DNA of 64,000 bases from Enterobacter asburiae (GTDB lineage Bacteria; Pseudomonadota; Gammaproteobacteria; Enterobacterales; Enterobacteriaceae): assembly GCF_024599655.1 (NCBI RefSeq), contig NZ_CP102247.1, positions 744,001 to 808,000 of the forward strand, given 5' to 3'. Shown in pieces: positions 42,803-53,133 of the stretch (its first letter is position 1; each line of letters begins with the position of its first letter). Position numbers and translations under genes: made by a program. Below the pieces are notes generated by a model. The model saw only the letters and a program-made list of their open reading frames with translations, was not told the DNA's origin and searched no databases.

Positions 42803-44024
42803 AATGCTTTTCCTTCCAGTCCGACACCGCCTGAATTCGCCGTTTCGTGAGTTCTTCGCGAATTTCCGGTCCTTTGAATCCTGCTTCGACAACGTCCTTC
42901 GTGGGCACCGCTTTCGCTACGTCCCAGGCTTTACGCAGTAAACGTCCCTGCGGGTAATCGCACGCTTCAAACCCGGTACGACCGCGCACGTCAGCTTCGC
43001 TGGTCAGCGCAATTTGCTCTACGCGCTGGGGTTTGCGCCAGGCGTCGATGTTATCGAAAAGCTTAACGATGGTGGCCGGTTTCAGGATCGGGAAAGTGTG
43101 GATCAGGTCGTGGAACTCGGCCACCAGTTTCGCCAGATCGCGGATCTCGTTCGGCACGCGCAGACGCTGACACAGCCCCTCGACCAGCTTCACCCCTGCC
43201 GGGCCGTGGCCGTGGTGGCGAGGCCAGAATTCTTTTGGCGTTAGGCCTTTGCCGAGATCGTGGCACAGGGTGGAAAAGCGCACGTCCACGTCAGGGCTGA
43301 GCATGGCCGCCATGCTGAGCGTCATCAGCGTGTGTACGCCGGTATCAATTTCCGGGTGCCATTTTGCCGGGGCAGGTACCCCAAACAGCGCGTCTATTTC
43401 CGGGAACAGCACCTTCAGCGCGCCGCAGTCGCGCAGGACCTGGAAAAAGACCTGCGGGTTACGCGTGGTGAGCGCATTTTCCGTCTCTTTCCAGACGCGC
43501 TCTGGCGTCAGGTGTTCAAGCTCGCCCGCCTCGGTCATGGCGGTCATCAGCGCCATTGTCTCATCGGCAATACGGAAACTGAGATGGGCGTAACGCGCGG
43601 CAAAGCGCGCCACGCGCAGCACGCGGAGCGGATCTTCAGAAAAAGCCGGGGAAACGTGGCGTAAAAGACGATTGCGCAGATCGTCCTGACCGCCATAGGC
43701 GTCAACGATCTGCCCGTGCTCGTCCTGCGCCAGCGCGTTGATGGTGAGATCGCGGCGCAGGAGATCTTGCTCCAGCGTCACGTCCGGCGCGGCATAGCAG
43801 GTGAAGCCCGTATAGCCCGAGCCCGATTTCCGCTCGGTACGCGCCAGGGCATACTCTTCACGGCTTTTCGGGTGCAGAAACACGGGAAAATCGCGGCCTA
43901 CCTGCTGGTAGCCCGCGTCGAGCATCTCTTCAGGGGTGGCGCCAACCACCACCCAGTCTTTATCTTTGACCGGCAGACCTAACAACGCATCACGTATCGC
44001 ACCACCGACCAGATAACTCTTCAC
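42783..44024 (-). CDS. cca: CCA-adding tRNA nucleotidyltransferase
   Basis: A 413-residue class II enzyme: nucleotidyltransferase head (LVGGAIRDALLGLPVKDKDW), the RRDLTINALA and RVARFAARYAHL motifs, and a C-terminal HD phosphohydrolase domain (TLCHDLGKG). A GTG start at 44024 (VKSYLVGG) matches the E. coli start; an ATG at 44030 adds two residues. Confidence 0.95.
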   Translation of the reverse strand: MKSYLVGGAIRDALLGLPVKDKDWVVVGATPEEMLDAGYQQVGRDFPVFLHPKSREEYALARTERKSGSGYTGFTCYAAPDVTLEQDLLRRDLTINALAQDEHGQIVDAYGGQDDLRNRLLRHVSPAFSEDPLRVLRVARFAARYAHLSFRIADETMALMTAMTEAGELEHLTPERVWKETENALTTRNPQVFFQVLRDCGALKVLFPEIDALFGVPAPAKWHPEIDTGVHTLMTLSMAAMLSPDVDVRFSTLCHDLGKGLTPKEFWPRHHGHGPAGVKLVEGLCQRLRVPNEIRDLAKLVAEFHDLIHTFPILKPATIVKLFDNIDAWRKPQRVEQIALTSEADVRGRTGFEACDYPQGRLLRKAWDVAKAVPTKDVVEAGFKGPEIREELTKRRIQAVSDWKEKHCPQPKD

Positions 44025-44084
44025 GCCCAACTCTCCCGTTTTCTCTTTTCCAGAATAATACGTAAGTCTGGCAGAGAAGACGAA

Positions 44085-44708
44085 TTAGTTCATCCAGCGG
44101 TCTTTACGCTTACGGCTTGGGATCAGATGCGGCAGCACCAGACCCAGTACCAGCCCCACGCCCAGCACGCCGCCGCCATACATAAACCACTGCATGATAA
44201 TGGTGCGCTGTTTGTCGTCGAGCTGCAGATTGGCGGCATTCACCTTCTTCTGCGCGACAATCAGCTCGTTTTTCAGTTTCTGGTTCTCTTCTTTCAGACC
44301 GTTAATCACACCGTCGCTTTGCGCCACTTTCTGCTGCATTTCAGCGGTGCGCTGGTTCCAGGTGCCGTCGATGTTGTTCAGCTTGTCGGTCAGGGTCTTC
44401 ACCTGGTTTTCCAGATCCGGCACGCGCGTGCGCAGGCTTGGCACGGTGCTCAGCTCTTTCAGCGGGATCCAGGAAGTGCGACCGGTACTGTCGCGAACCT
44501 GACCATAGTTGGTGTCCGCGTTGGTCTGTAACAGGGTGACTTCCTCGCCGGCATTCACCGTGCCCACGAGGCGATAATTATCTCCGGGGCCACTGCGTAC
44601 CCAGGTGTTCAGTTCGTCAGAAACGTAACGCTTCTCTTCAGCGTGCACTGCGGTTGCGGCGCTAAAAGCGAGTAAAGTAAGTCCAATCAGGCGTAATTTA
44701 AGCATCAT
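44085..44708 (-). CDS. ygiM: SH3-domain signal-transduction protein YgiM
   Basis: A 207-residue protein: signal peptide (ends AVHAEE), periplasmic bacterial SH3 domain (WVRSGPGDNYRLVGTVNAGE), a coiled coil (about 95-165) and a C-terminal membrane helix followed by basic residues (RKRKDRWMN). Same layout as E. coli YgiM; function poorly known. Confidence 0.92.
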   Translation of the reverse strand: MMLKLRLIGLTLLAFSAATAVHAEEKRYVSDELNTWVRSGPGDNYRLVGTVNAGEEVTLLQTNADTNYGQVRDSTGRTSWIPLKELSTVPSLRTRVPDLENQVKTLTDKLNNIDGTWNQRTAEMQQKVAQSDGVINGLKEENQKLKNELIVAQKKVNAANLQLDDKQRTIIMQWFMYGGGVLGVGLVLGLVLPHLIPSRKRKDRWMN

Positions 44709-44934
44709 TAGTCGTTATTTTCATAAATAGTGGAACGATAGTAGTGGCAACAGTGTCTCTACGCAAAGCATTCGTCAGCAATCAGAATCATCTGTGTCAC
44801 GACTCTACAGATTTACGCCCGACAAATTGCTCATTGCATGGCAATTTGGCGCAAAATACTATGTACTGACAAACAAATGGCGAGGAAGTTCGCCCTCATT
44901 GACGCGTCTGTGACGCACGCAAAAGTACAAGGCT

Positions 44935-46236
44935 ATGGCACAAGAAATCGAATTAAAGTTTATCGTCGAAAAAGACAGCGTTGACGCACTCCGCCAGCAT
45001 CTGCATACGCTTTCCGGCGAACACCATGCACCGGTACAACTGCTTAATATCTATTACGAAACGCCAGACAACTGGCTTCGCCGCCACGATATGGGGCTGC
45101 GCATCCGCGGCGCGAGCGGGCGCTACGAGATGACGATGAAAATTGCCGGCCGCGTGGTCGGCGGTTTACACCAGCGCCCGGAATACAATATCGACATCAG
45201 CACGCCAGAACTTGAGCTGGACCGTTTCCCGGCGGAAGTCTGGCCGGAAGGCGAGCTGCCTTCCACGCTGGCGGAGCAGGTACAGCCGCTGTTCAGCACC
45301 GATTTCTGGCGCGAAAAATGGCTGGTGACCGAGGGCAAAAGCCGCATCGAAATCGCCCTCGATCTGGGGGAAGTGAAGGCGGGTGAGTTCCAGGAACCGA
45401 TTTGCGAACTGGAGCTTGAGCTGCTGGAAGGGGACGCAAATGACGTGCTGAAGCTGGCGCGCAGGCTGGTGAACCAGTCCGGGTTACGTCAGGGAAGCCT
45501 GAGTAAAGCCGCGCGGGGTTACCATCTGGCCGCCGGAAATGCGCCGCGCGTGCTGAAAGAGACGACCATCCTGCACGTTGCGCCGAAAGCCAGCGTTGAG
45601 CAGGGTCTGGAAGCCGCGCTGGAGCTGGCGCTTTCTCAGTGGCAGTACCATGAAGAGCTGTGGGTGCGAAATGTGAAAAACGCGAAATCCCACGTGCTGG
45701 CGGCGATCGCCCTGGTGCGCCATACCCTGACGCTGTTCGGCGGTATTGTTCCTCGCAAAGCGAGCGCTCACTTACGTGACCTGCTGACGCAAACCGAAAC
45801 GCTGATGCTCTCCGACGTATCGGCGCAAACGGCGATCTACAGCCCGCAAGCCGCGACGGCAAAACTGGCGCTGACCGAGTTCCTGGTGACGCGCGGCTGG
45901 CGCGCCTTCCTGGATGCGAAAGCAGAGGCCAAAATCGCGGAAAACTTTAAGCGTTTCGCGGATATTCATCTTTCCCGTCATGCCGCCGAACTGAAGACTA
46001 CGTTTGCTTACCCGCTGGGCGACCAGTATGGCGATCAGCTTCCCCGTCTGTCGCGCAACATCGACAGCATGGTGCTGCTTTCCGGTGCCTATGACGGCGT
46101 GAAGGCGCAGGCCTGGCTGGAGAACTGGCAGGGTCTGAAGCATGCCATTGAAACCCGCCAGCATATTGAGATTGAGCATTTCCGTAACGAGGCCATTTCG
46201 CAGGAGCCGTTCTGGCTGCACAGCGGAAAACGTTAA
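44935..46236 (+). CDS. ygiF: Inorganic triphosphatase YgiF (CYTH + CHAD)
   Basis: 433 residues. The N-terminal CYTH domain begins with the ExExK signature (QEIELKF) and hydrolyses tripolyphosphate; the C-terminal half is a helical, His/Arg-rich CHAD domain that binds polyphosphate. It lies 21 bp before glnE. Confidence 0.95.
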   Translation: MAQEIELKFIVEKDSVDALRQHLHTLSGEHHAPVQLLNIYYETPDNWLRRHDMGLRIRGASGRYEMTMKIAGRVVGGLHQRPEYNIDISTPELELDRFPAEVWPEGELPSTLAEQVQPLFSTDFWREKWLVTEGKSRIEIALDLGEVKAGEFQEPICELELELLEGDANDVLKLARRLVNQSGLRQGSLSKAARGYHLAAGNAPRVLKETTILHVAPKASVEQGLEAALELALSQWQYHEELWVRNVKNAKSHVLAAIALVRHTLTLFGGIVPRKASAHLRDLLTQTETLMLSDVSAQTAIYSPQAATAKLALTEFLVTRGWRAFLDAKAEAKIAENFKRFADIHLSRHAAELKTTFAYPLGDQYGDQLPRLSRNIDSMVLLSGAYDGVKAQAWLENWQGLKHAIETRQHIEIEHFRNEAISQEPFWLHSGKR

Positions 46237-46257
46237 CTCTGGCAAGGAACCCCTATA

Positions 46258-49113
46258 ATGCCGCTTTCTTCAGCGTTACAGCAGCAGTGGCAGACCGTTT
46301 GCGAACGTCTGCCTGAGTCATTACCGGCGTCATCGTTAAGCGAGCAGGCGAAGAGCGTGCTCGCCTTCAGTGATTTTGTGCAGGAAAGTATCGCCGCCAA
46401 CCCGGACTGGCTGGCAGAGCTTGAGAACGCGCCGCCGCAGGCGGACGAGTGGCGGCATTACGCCGGCTGGCTGCAAACTGCGCTCGAAGACGTTGCGGAT
46501 GAAGCCACGCTGATGCGCGTCCTGCGCCAGTTCCGCCGTCGGGTGATGGTGCGCATTGCCTGGGCGCAGTCGCTGGAGCTGGTGAGCGAAGAGAGCACGC
46601 TGCAGCAGCTAAGCGAGCTGGCGCAAACGCTGATTGTCGCCGCGCGCGACTGGCTCTACGCCGCCTGTTGTAAAGAGTGGGGCACGCCGTGCAGCGAGGA
46701 AGGGGTTCCTCAGCCGCTGTTGATTCTGGGGATGGGCAAGCTGGGCGGCTGCGAGCTGAACTTCTCCTCCGACATCGACCTGATTTTTGCCTGGCCTGAG
46801 AACGGCTCCACGCGCGGCGGCCGTCGCGAGCTGGACAACGCCCAGTTCTTTACCCGTCTCGGCCAGCGTCTGATTAAGGCGCTGGATCAGCCGACGCAGG
46901 ACGGTTTTGTTTACCGCGTGGACATGCGCCTGCGGCCGTTTGGCGACAGCGGCCCGCTGGTGCTGAGCTTTGCCGCGCTGGAAGATTACTACCAGGAGCA
47001 GGGGCGCGACTGGGAGCGCTATGCGATGGTTAAAGCGCGGATAATGGGCGACAGCGACGACGCTTACGCCAACGAGCTGCGCGCCATGCTGCGCCCGTTC
47101 GTGTTCCGTCGCTATATCGACTTCAGCGTGATCCAGTCCCTGCGTAACATGAAAGGGATGATTGCCCGTGAGGTGCGCCGTCGTGGTCTGAAGGACAACA
47201 TCAAGCTCGGCGCGGGCGGCATTCGCGAAATCGAATTTATCGTTCAGGTCTTCCAGCTTATTCGTGGCGGCCGTGAGCCGTCCCTGCAGTCCCGCTCGCT
47301 GCTGCCGACGCTGAGCGCCATCGAGCAGCTGCACCTGCTGCCGGACGGCGACGCGCAAACCCTGCGCGAGGCCTATCTGTTCCTGCGCCGTCTGGAAAAC
47401 CTGCTGCAAAGCATCAACGACGAACAGACCCAGACCCTGCCGGGCGATGACCTTAACCGGGCGCGTCTGGCCTGGGGCATGCGCGTGGACGACTGGTCAG
47501 CGTTAACCGAACGGCTTGACGCCCATATGGCGGGCGTGCGCCGCATCTTTAACGAGCTGATCGGTGATGACGAAAGTGAATCGCAGGACGATGCGCTTTC
47601 CGAGCACTGGCGCGAGCTGTGGCAGGACGCGCTTCAGGAAGATGACACCACGCCGGTGCTGACGCACTTAACCGACGACGCGCGCCACCGCGTGGTGGCG
47701 CTGATCGCGGATTTCCGTCTTGAGCTGAACAAACGCGCCATCGGTCCACGCGGCCGTCAGGTGCTGGATCACCTGATGCCGCACCTGCTGAGCGAGGTCT
47801 GCTCGCGGGCGGACGCGCCGGTGCCGGTGTCGCGCATGATGCCGCTGCTGAGCGGGATTATCACGCGTACCACCTATCTGGAGCTCCTGAGCGAGTTTCC
47901 GGGGGCACTCAAGCACCTGATTACGCTCTGCGCCGCGTCGCCGATGGTGGCCAACAAGCTGGCGCGTTACCCGCTGCTGCTGGATGAGCTGCTCGACCCG
48001 AACACGCTGTATCAGCCAACGGCGACGGATGCCTACCGGGACGAGCTGCGTCAGTATCTGCTGCGCGTGCCGGAAGAAGACGAAGAGCAACAGCTGGAGG
48101 CGCTGCGTCAGTTTAAGCAGGCGCAGATGCTGCGCGTGGCGGCGGCGGATATCGCCGGAACGCTGCCGGTGATGAAAGTGAGCGATCACTTAACCTGGCT
48201 GGCAGAGGCGATCATCGACGCGGTAGTGCATCAGGCGTGGGTACAGATGGTGGCGCGCTACGGCCAGCCGAAACACCTGGCCGATCGTGAAGGACGCGGC
48301 TTTGCAGTCGTGGGGTACGGCAAGCTCGGCGGCTGGGAGCTGGGCTATAGCTCCGATCTGGATTTAATCTTCCTGCACGACTGCCCGGTTGACGTGATGA
48401 CCGACGGCGAGCGTGAGATTGACGGGCGCCAGTTCTACCTGCGCCTGGCGCAGCGCATCATGCACCTGTTCAGTACCCGCACCTCGTCGGGCATTTTGTA
48501 TGAAGTGGATGCGCGCCTGCGTCCGTCCGGCGCGGCGGGCATGCTGGTGACCTCAACGGACTCCTTCGCCGATTACCAGAAGAACGAAGCCTGGACGTGG
48601 GAGCATCAGGCGCTGGTGCGCGCTCGCGTGGTGTATGGCGATCCGCAGCTCAAAACGCAATTTGACGTCATCCGCAGGGAGGTTATGACCATCGTGCGTG
48701 ATGGCAGCACGCTGCAAACGGAAGTGCGTGAAATGCGCGAAAAAATGCGCGCGCATCTCGGCAATAAACATCGCGATCGCTTTGATATTAAAGCCGACGA
48801 GGGCGGGATTACCGATATTGAATTCATCACCCAGTATCTGGTGCTGCTGCACGCCCATGACAAGCCGAAGCTGACGCGCTGGTCGGATAACGTGCGCATT
48901 CTGGAACTGCTGGCGCAAAACGACATCATGGACGAGCAGGAGGCGCAGGCCTTAACCCGTGCCTACACGACGCTTCGCGACGAGCTTCATCACCTGGCGC
49001 TGCAGGAGGAACCGGGGCACGTGGCGCTGGACAGTTTTGCTCATGAACGTGCTCAGGTAACGGCCAGCTGGCAGAAGTGGCTGGTGGAACCGTGCGTAAC
49101 AAATCAAGTGTGA
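46258..49113 (+). CDS. glnE: Glutamine synthetase adenylyltransferase/deadenylase GlnE
   Basis: 951 residues with two nucleotidyltransferase domains: the N-terminal adenylyl-removing domain (GKLGGCELNFSSDIDLIF, from about residue 160) and the C-terminal adenylylating domain (GYGKLGGWELGYSSDLDLIF, from about 685), joined by a helical regulatory part. It tunes glutamine synthetase to nitrogen status via PII. Confidence 0.96.
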   Translation: MPLSSALQQQWQTVCERLPESLPASSLSEQAKSVLAFSDFVQESIAANPDWLAELENAPPQADEWRHYAGWLQTALEDVADEATLMRVLRQFRRRVMVRIAWAQSLELVSEESTLQQLSELAQTLIVAARDWLYAACCKEWGTPCSEEGVPQPLLILGMGKLGGCELNFSSDIDLIFAWPENGSTRGGRRELDNAQFFTRLGQRLIKALDQPTQDGFVYRVDMRLRPFGDSGPLVLSFAALEDYYQEQGRDWERYAMVKARIMGDSDDAYANELRAMLRPFVFRRYIDFSVIQSLRNMKGMIAREVRRRGLKDNIKLGAGGIREIEFIVQVFQLIRGGREPSLQSRSLLPTLSAIEQLHLLPDGDAQTLREAYLFLRRLENLLQSINDEQTQTLPGDDLNRARLAWGMRVDDWSALTERLDAHMAGVRRIFNELIGDDESESQDDALSEHWRELWQDALQEDDTTPVLTHLTDDARHRVVALIADFRLELNKRAIGPRGRQVLDHLMPHLLSEVCSRADAPVPVSRMMPLLSGIITRTTYLELLSEFPGALKHLITLCAASPMVANKLARYPLLLDELLDPNTLYQPTATDAYRDELRQYLLRVPEEDEEQQLEALRQFKQAQMLRVAAADIAGTLPVMKVSDHLTWLAEAIIDAVVHQAWVQMVARYGQPKHLADREGRGFAVVGYGKLGGWELGYSSDLDLIFLHDCPVDVMTDGEREIDGRQFYLRLAQRIMHLFSTRTSSGILYEVDARLRPSGAAGMLVTSTDSFADYQKNEAWTWEHQALVRARVVYGDPQLKTQFDVIRREVMTIVRDGSTLQTEVREMREKMRAHLGNKHRDRFDIKADEGGITDIEFITQYLVLLHAHDKPKLTRWSDNVRILELLAQNDIMDEQEAQALTRAYTTLRDELHHLALQEEPGHVALDSFAHERAQVTASWQKWLVEPCVTNQV

Positions 49114-49153
49114 TATTATCGCGCGCAAATTGTGAATCTTTCTGGAGTCAGGA

Positions 49154-50584
49154 ATGAAAGTAACACTGCCAGAGTTTGAACGTGCTGGGGTAATGGTTGT
49201 TGGGGATGTGATGCTGGATCGCTACTGGTATGGGCCTACCAGCCGCATCTCTCCGGAAGCACCGGTACCGGTGGTTAAGGTCGACACCATTGAAGAGCGT
49301 CCCGGCGGCGCGGCAAACGTGGCGATGAACATTGCCTCTCTGGGCGCGCAGTCGCGTCTGGTTGGCCTGACCGGCATCGACGATGCGGCGCGCGCGCTGA
49401 GCAAGTCGCTGGCGGACGTGAACGTGAAGTGCGACTTCGTTTCTGTTCCGACCCACCCGACCATCACCAAGCTGCGCGTGCTGTCGCGCAACCAGCAGCT
49501 GATCCGCCTCGACTTTGAAGAAGGTTTCGAGGGCGTTGATCCCGAGCCGCTGCACGAGCGTATCAACCAGGCGCTGGGCAATATCGGCGCGCTGGTGCTG
49601 TCCGACTACGCCAAAGGCGCGCTGGCCAGTGTGAAGACGATGATTCAGCTGGCGCGTAAAGCCAACGTCCCGGTGCTGATCGACCCGAAAGGGACCGATT
49701 TTGAGCGCTATCGCGGCGCAACCCTGCTGACGCCAAACCTCTCCGAGTTCGAAGCGGTGGCGGGCAAGTGCAAAACCGAAGAAGAGCTGGTTGAGCGCGG
49801 CATGAAGATCATTGCTGACTTTGAGCTGTCCGCGCTGCTGGTCACCCGCTCCGAGCAGGGGATGACGCTGCTGCAGCCGGGCAAAGCGCCGCTGCATATG
49901 CCAACTCAGGCGCAGGAAGTGTACGACGTGACCGGTGCCGGTGATACGGTGATCGGCGTGCTGGCGGCAACGCTGGCAGCAGGAAACTCGCTGGAAGAGG
50001 CGTGCTACTTCGCCAACGCCGCGGCGGGCGTGGTCGTCGGTAAGCTTGGGACCTCAACCGTTTCGCCAATCGAGCTGGAAAACGCGGTGCGCGGGCGTGC
50101 GGATACCGGTTTTGGCGTCATGACCGAAGACGAGCTGAAGGTGGCCGTCGCCGCCGCGCGCAAGCGTGGTGAAAAAGTGGTGATGACCAACGGCGTATTT
50201 GACATCCTGCACGCGGGCCACGTTTCGTATCTGGCGAACGCGCGCAAGCTGGGCGATCGCCTGATTGTGGCGGTCAACAGCGATGCGTCGACGAAGCGCC
50301 TGAAGGGTGAAACGCGTCCGGTGAACCCGCTCGAGCAGCGCATGATTGTGCTCGGCGCGCTGGAAGCGGTGGACTGGGTGGTGTCGTTTGAAGAAGACAC
50401 GCCGCAGCGCCTGATTGCCGGCATTCTGCCGGACCTGCTGGTAAAAGGCGGGGATTACAAACCGGAGCAAATCGCGGGTAGCGAAGAGGTCTGGGCTAAC
50501 GGCGGTGAAGTGATGGTGCTCAATTTTGAGGACGGGTGTTCCACTACCAACATCATCAAGAAGATCCAGAAAGACAGTCAGTAA
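49154..50584 (+). CDS. hldE: Bifunctional heptose kinase/adenylyltransferase HldE
   Basis: 476 residues. N-terminal ribokinase-type domain (GGAANVAMNIASLGAQ, VYDVTGAGDTVIG) and C-terminal nucleotidyltransferase domain (NGVFDILHAGHVSYL at about 345). Makes ADP-heptose for the LPS inner core. Confidence 0.96.
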   Translation: MKVTLPEFERAGVMVVGDVMLDRYWYGPTSRISPEAPVPVVKVDTIEERPGGAANVAMNIASLGAQSRLVGLTGIDDAARALSKSLADVNVKCDFVSVPTHPTITKLRVLSRNQQLIRLDFEEGFEGVDPEPLHERINQALGNIGALVLSDYAKGALASVKTMIQLARKANVPVLIDPKGTDFERYRGATLLTPNLSEFEAVAGKCKTEEELVERGMKIIADFELSALLVTRSEQGMTLLQPGKAPLHMPTQAQEVYDVTGAGDTVIGVLAATLAAGNSLEEACYFANAAAGVVVGKLGTSTVSPIELENAVRGRADTGFGVMTEDELKVAVAAARKRGEKVVMTNGVFDILHAGHVSYLANARKLGDRLIVAVNSDASTKRLKGETRPVNPLEQRMIVLGALEAVDWVVSFEEDTPQRLIAGILPDLLVKGGDYKPEQIAGSEEVWANGGEVMVLNFEDGCSTTNIIKKIQKDSQ

Positions 50585-50587
50585 AAA

Positions 50588-50613
50588 ACGGGCCATCTGG
50601 CCCGTTTTTTTTA
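50588..50613 (+). terminator. Terminator of hldE
   Basis: ACGGGCC/GGCCCGT with a 4-base loop and an eight-T run, directly after the hldE stop. Confidence 0.9.
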
Positions 50614-50615
50614 TG

Positions 50616-50690
50616 TCGGGTGGCGGCTGCGCCTTACCCGACCTACGCGTTCATGTAGGCCCGGTAAGGCGTAGCCGCCACCGGGCACAA
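50616..50690. repeat. REP pair (BIME)
   Basis: Inverted units GTCGGGTGGCGGCTGCGCCTTACCCGAC and TAGGCCCGGTAAGGCGTAGCCGCCACCGGG between the convergent genes hldE and ubiK. Confidence 0.8.
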
Positions 50691-50700
50691 CAGGCCGCAC

Positions 50701-50997
50701 TTACTCCTGGTCGTCCACCGGTGGAATAGCCGGTGCCGGCTTCACTTCTTCCGGCGCATTACGGTTTTCCAGCTCGGTCAGACGCTGTTCCAGCAGCGCC
50801 AGCTTCTCGCGGGTGCGCAGCAGAACCTGGGTCTGCACGTCAAACTCTTCGCGGCTGACTAAATCAAGGCGAACCAACTGCGCCTGCAGCGTCTGGCGGA
50901 TTTTTTTTTCTACGTCATCACCAAATTCACGAATGCCTTTTGGCATCGATTCATGAACCTGACGCGCGATCTGCTCAATTTTTTTCGGGTCAATCAT
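50701..50997 (-). CDS. ubiK: Ubiquinone biosynthesis accessory factor UbiK
   Basis: A 98-residue coiled-coil protein (MIDPKKIEQIARQVHESMPK; helix FDVQTQVLLRTREKLALLEQ). Assists aerobic ubiquinone synthesis with UbiJ. ATG 50997 chosen to match E. coli YqiC; the frame extends upstream without support. Confidence 0.92.
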   Translation of the reverse strand: MIDPKKIEQIARQVHESMPKGIREFGDDVEKKIRQTLQAQLVRLDLVSREEFDVQTQVLLRTREKLALLEQRLTELENRNAPEEVKPAPAIPPVDDQE

Positions 50998-51117
50998 TGT
51001 CGTTTCCCTTGATGGAAAGGTGTTAGTGTCCATTGTAGCGCGTCATGCCCGGGGTAAACAAAATTGTTTGATGCTTATGCATTGCCCAGGATAATCAATA
51101 GCGTTATAGTTATCTCG

Positions 51118-51270
51118 CTTATTCTCAGGGCGGGGCGAAATTCCCCACCGGCGGTAAATCAGCGTGACGCTGAAAGCCCGCGAGCGCTTTGGGTGAAAAC
51201 TCAAAGGTCAGCAGATCCGGTGTAATTCCGGGGCCGACGGTTAGAGTCCGGATGGGAGAGAGTAACGATC
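51118..51270 (+). promoter_or_regulatory. FMN riboswitch (RFN element)
   Basis: Conserved RFN blocks in order: TCAGGGCGGGGCGAAATTCC, CCACCGGCGGTAAATC, AGCCCGCGAGCGC, GGTCAGCAGATCCGGTG, ATTCCGGGGCCGACGGTTAG, AGTCCGGATGGGAGAGAGTA. It lies about 100 bp upstream of ribB and would shut off ribB when FMN is plentiful. Confidence 0.95.
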
Positions 51271-51373
51271 CAGTCGGGCATGGGCCCGCTCACGTTATCT
51301 TTTTGCCGCTTATACGGCGCTCCTAAGACTGCCCTGATTCTGGTAACCATAATGTTAATGAGGTTTTTTTACC

Positions 51374-52027
51374 ATGAATCAGACGCTACTTTCCTCTTTT
51401 GGCACTTCAACTCAACGTGTTGAACAAGCACTGGATGCACTGCGCGAAGGCCGCGGTGTGATGGTGCTTGACGATGAAAACCGTGAAAACGAAGGCGACA
51501 TGATTTTCGCCGCCGAAAACATGACCGTTGAACAGATGGCGCTGACCATCCGTCACGGCAGCGGCATCGTATGCCTGTGTATTACCGAAGATCGTCGTAA
51601 GCAGCTCGAGCTGCCGATGATGGTCGAAAACAACACCAGCGCCTTCGGTACCGGTTTTACCGTGACCATTGAAGCGGCGCACGGCGTGACCACCGGTGTG
51701 TCTGCGGCTGACCGTCTGACCACCGTACGTGCCGCGATTGCAGACGGTGCGAAGCCATCCGATCTGCATCGTCCAGGCCACGTCTTCCCTCTGCGTGCGC
51801 AGGCGGGCGGCGTGCTGACCCGCGGCGGTCACACCGAAGCGACCATCGACCTGGTGACGCTGGCAGGCTTCAAACCTGCAGGCGTGCTGTGTGAACTGAC
51901 CAACGATGACGGCACCATGGCGCGTGCGCCGGAGTGCATCACCTTTGCTCGTCTGCACAATATGCCGGTCGTGACGATTGAAGATCTGGTTGAGTATCGC
52001 CAGGCGCACGAGCGCAAAGCCAGCTGA
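51374..52027 (+). CDS. ribB: 3,4-dihydroxy-2-butanone 4-phosphate synthase RibB
   Basis: A 217-residue riboflavin-pathway enzyme (ribulose-5-phosphate to DHBP). Active-site loop DDENRENEGDMIFAAE and HTEATIDLVTLAG are present. Controlled by the FMN riboswitch upstream. Confidence 0.96.
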   Translation: MNQTLLSSFGTSTQRVEQALDALREGRGVMVLDDENRENEGDMIFAAENMTVEQMALTIRHGSGIVCLCITEDRRKQLELPMMVENNTSAFGTGFTVTIEAAHGVTTGVSAADRLTTVRAAIADGAKPSDLHRPGHVFPLRAQAGGVLTRGGHTEATIDLVTLAGFKPAGVLCELTNDDGTMARAPECITFARLHNMPVVTIEDLVEYRQAHERKAS

Positions 52028-52042
52028 AATGGCTGATGTGAA

Positions 52043-52067
52043 AAAGCCGGGGAAACCCGGCTTTTTT
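52043..52067. terminator. Bidirectional terminator between ribB and the fimbrial operon
   Basis: AAGCCGGG-GAAA-CCCGGCTT with A and T tracts on either side. Confidence 0.9.
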
Positions 52068-52071
52068 GTTT

Positions 52072-53133
52072 CTAGTGATAGTTAATTTTGAACAGCACCA
52101 CCGTTTCGAACGGGCCGGACTGGATCGCTTTTCCTTCGACCGGTGACAGCTCTGCGGTGTAATCCTGCTGATACTGCAGCGTGCTGCCCGTAAAATCCGC
52201 GTATTCGTTGTAGTGGTTAAAGGCGTAGGGCTCGGTCCCGTTAAGGATCCTCAGCTTCAGGCCATTGCCTATCAGCAGCGCGGTATCGTTGGCGGTAAGC
52301 GATTCACTTGTATAGAACGACGAGTCCATTTTGAACCCATCTGAACACTGAGCATCCTGCACCTTCGTTGTCTTCACCGAAAAGGTCCTTTTACGCGTCT
52401 GTTGATTCACAATATCGCGCGCGCTAAAGGTTCCGAAATCAATCTCCTGGTTCTCAGGGTAAATACTGAACGCCGCCCCGCAGTCCAGCACGGTAATGTT
52501 TTGCAGCCCAGTAATGTGGTACTTGAGGTTTTTTGCGTCCGCCATCTGGTTCACGCCGCCTTTACCGTCAAACTGGACGACGATGTAATCGCCCAGCGAG
52601 CTGACGTAGCCGTGGGGCGGCATGGCTTTGATTTTTACATATAAGCGCAGACGAGCGATAAAGGTGCGCGAGGTGTGGATATCATCCGCATTCCCGGAAC
52701 AAATAAGGTTTTCCCAACCCATCTGACGGATTTGGTCAGGGGTATAAATCAGAATACTGTGGTTATCCAGACATTGCCGAGTGTCAACGCCATTAGGCTG
52801 GCCGGTTGCATCGTAATCCATCCCTTCATAGGTCACGCCAAGCTCATAGTAAGGGTCCGAAGCCGCAGGGTAAGGGTTTACCCATGCGAAGATATCTTCT
52901 TTTTCAAAACCGCTGACAACGTTGTGGTCGCATGTCACCGGGATTTTGATGTCATCCGACTCCCAAATTTTTTCACCCACCTGCGCATTACTGGGGATGG
53001 CAAACGGCGAGATGGTTTTGGTTTCTTCAACGGGACCGCCGGAGCCACCCAGATAGCAGTCGAGCGCCAGCGCCTCTTTTAATGGCAGTACCGAAACCAG
53101 CAGAATAAACAGTAGGTTAGTGAGCTTTCGCAT
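52072..53133 (-). CDS. Fimbrial tip adhesin, YqiI-like
   Basis: 353 residues with a signal peptide (LLFILLVSVLPLKEALA), an N-terminal receptor-binding part with cysteines, and a C-terminal pilin domain (DCGAAFSIYPENQEIDFGTF, ending VVLFKINYH). Two-domain architecture of tip adhesins; receptor unknown. Starts inside the chaperone gene (17-bp overlap). Same place as yqiI in E. coli. Confidence 0.8.
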   Translation of the reverse strand: MRKLTNLLFILLVSVLPLKEALALDCYLGGSGGPVEETKTISPFAIPSNAQVGEKIWESDDIKIPVTCDHNVVSGFEKEDIFAWVNPYPAASDPYYELGVTYEGMDYDATGQPNGVDTRQCLDNHSILIYTPDQIRQMGWENLICSGNADDIHTSRTFIARLRLYVKIKAMPPHGYVSSLGDYIVVQFDGKGGVNQMADAKNLKYHITGLQNITVLDCGAAFSIYPENQEIDFGTFSARDIVNQQTRKRTFSVKTTKVQDAQCSDGFKMDSSFYTSESLTANDTALLIGNGLKLRILNGTEPYAFNHYNEYADFTGSTLQYQQDYTAELSPVEGKAIQSGPFETVVLFKINYH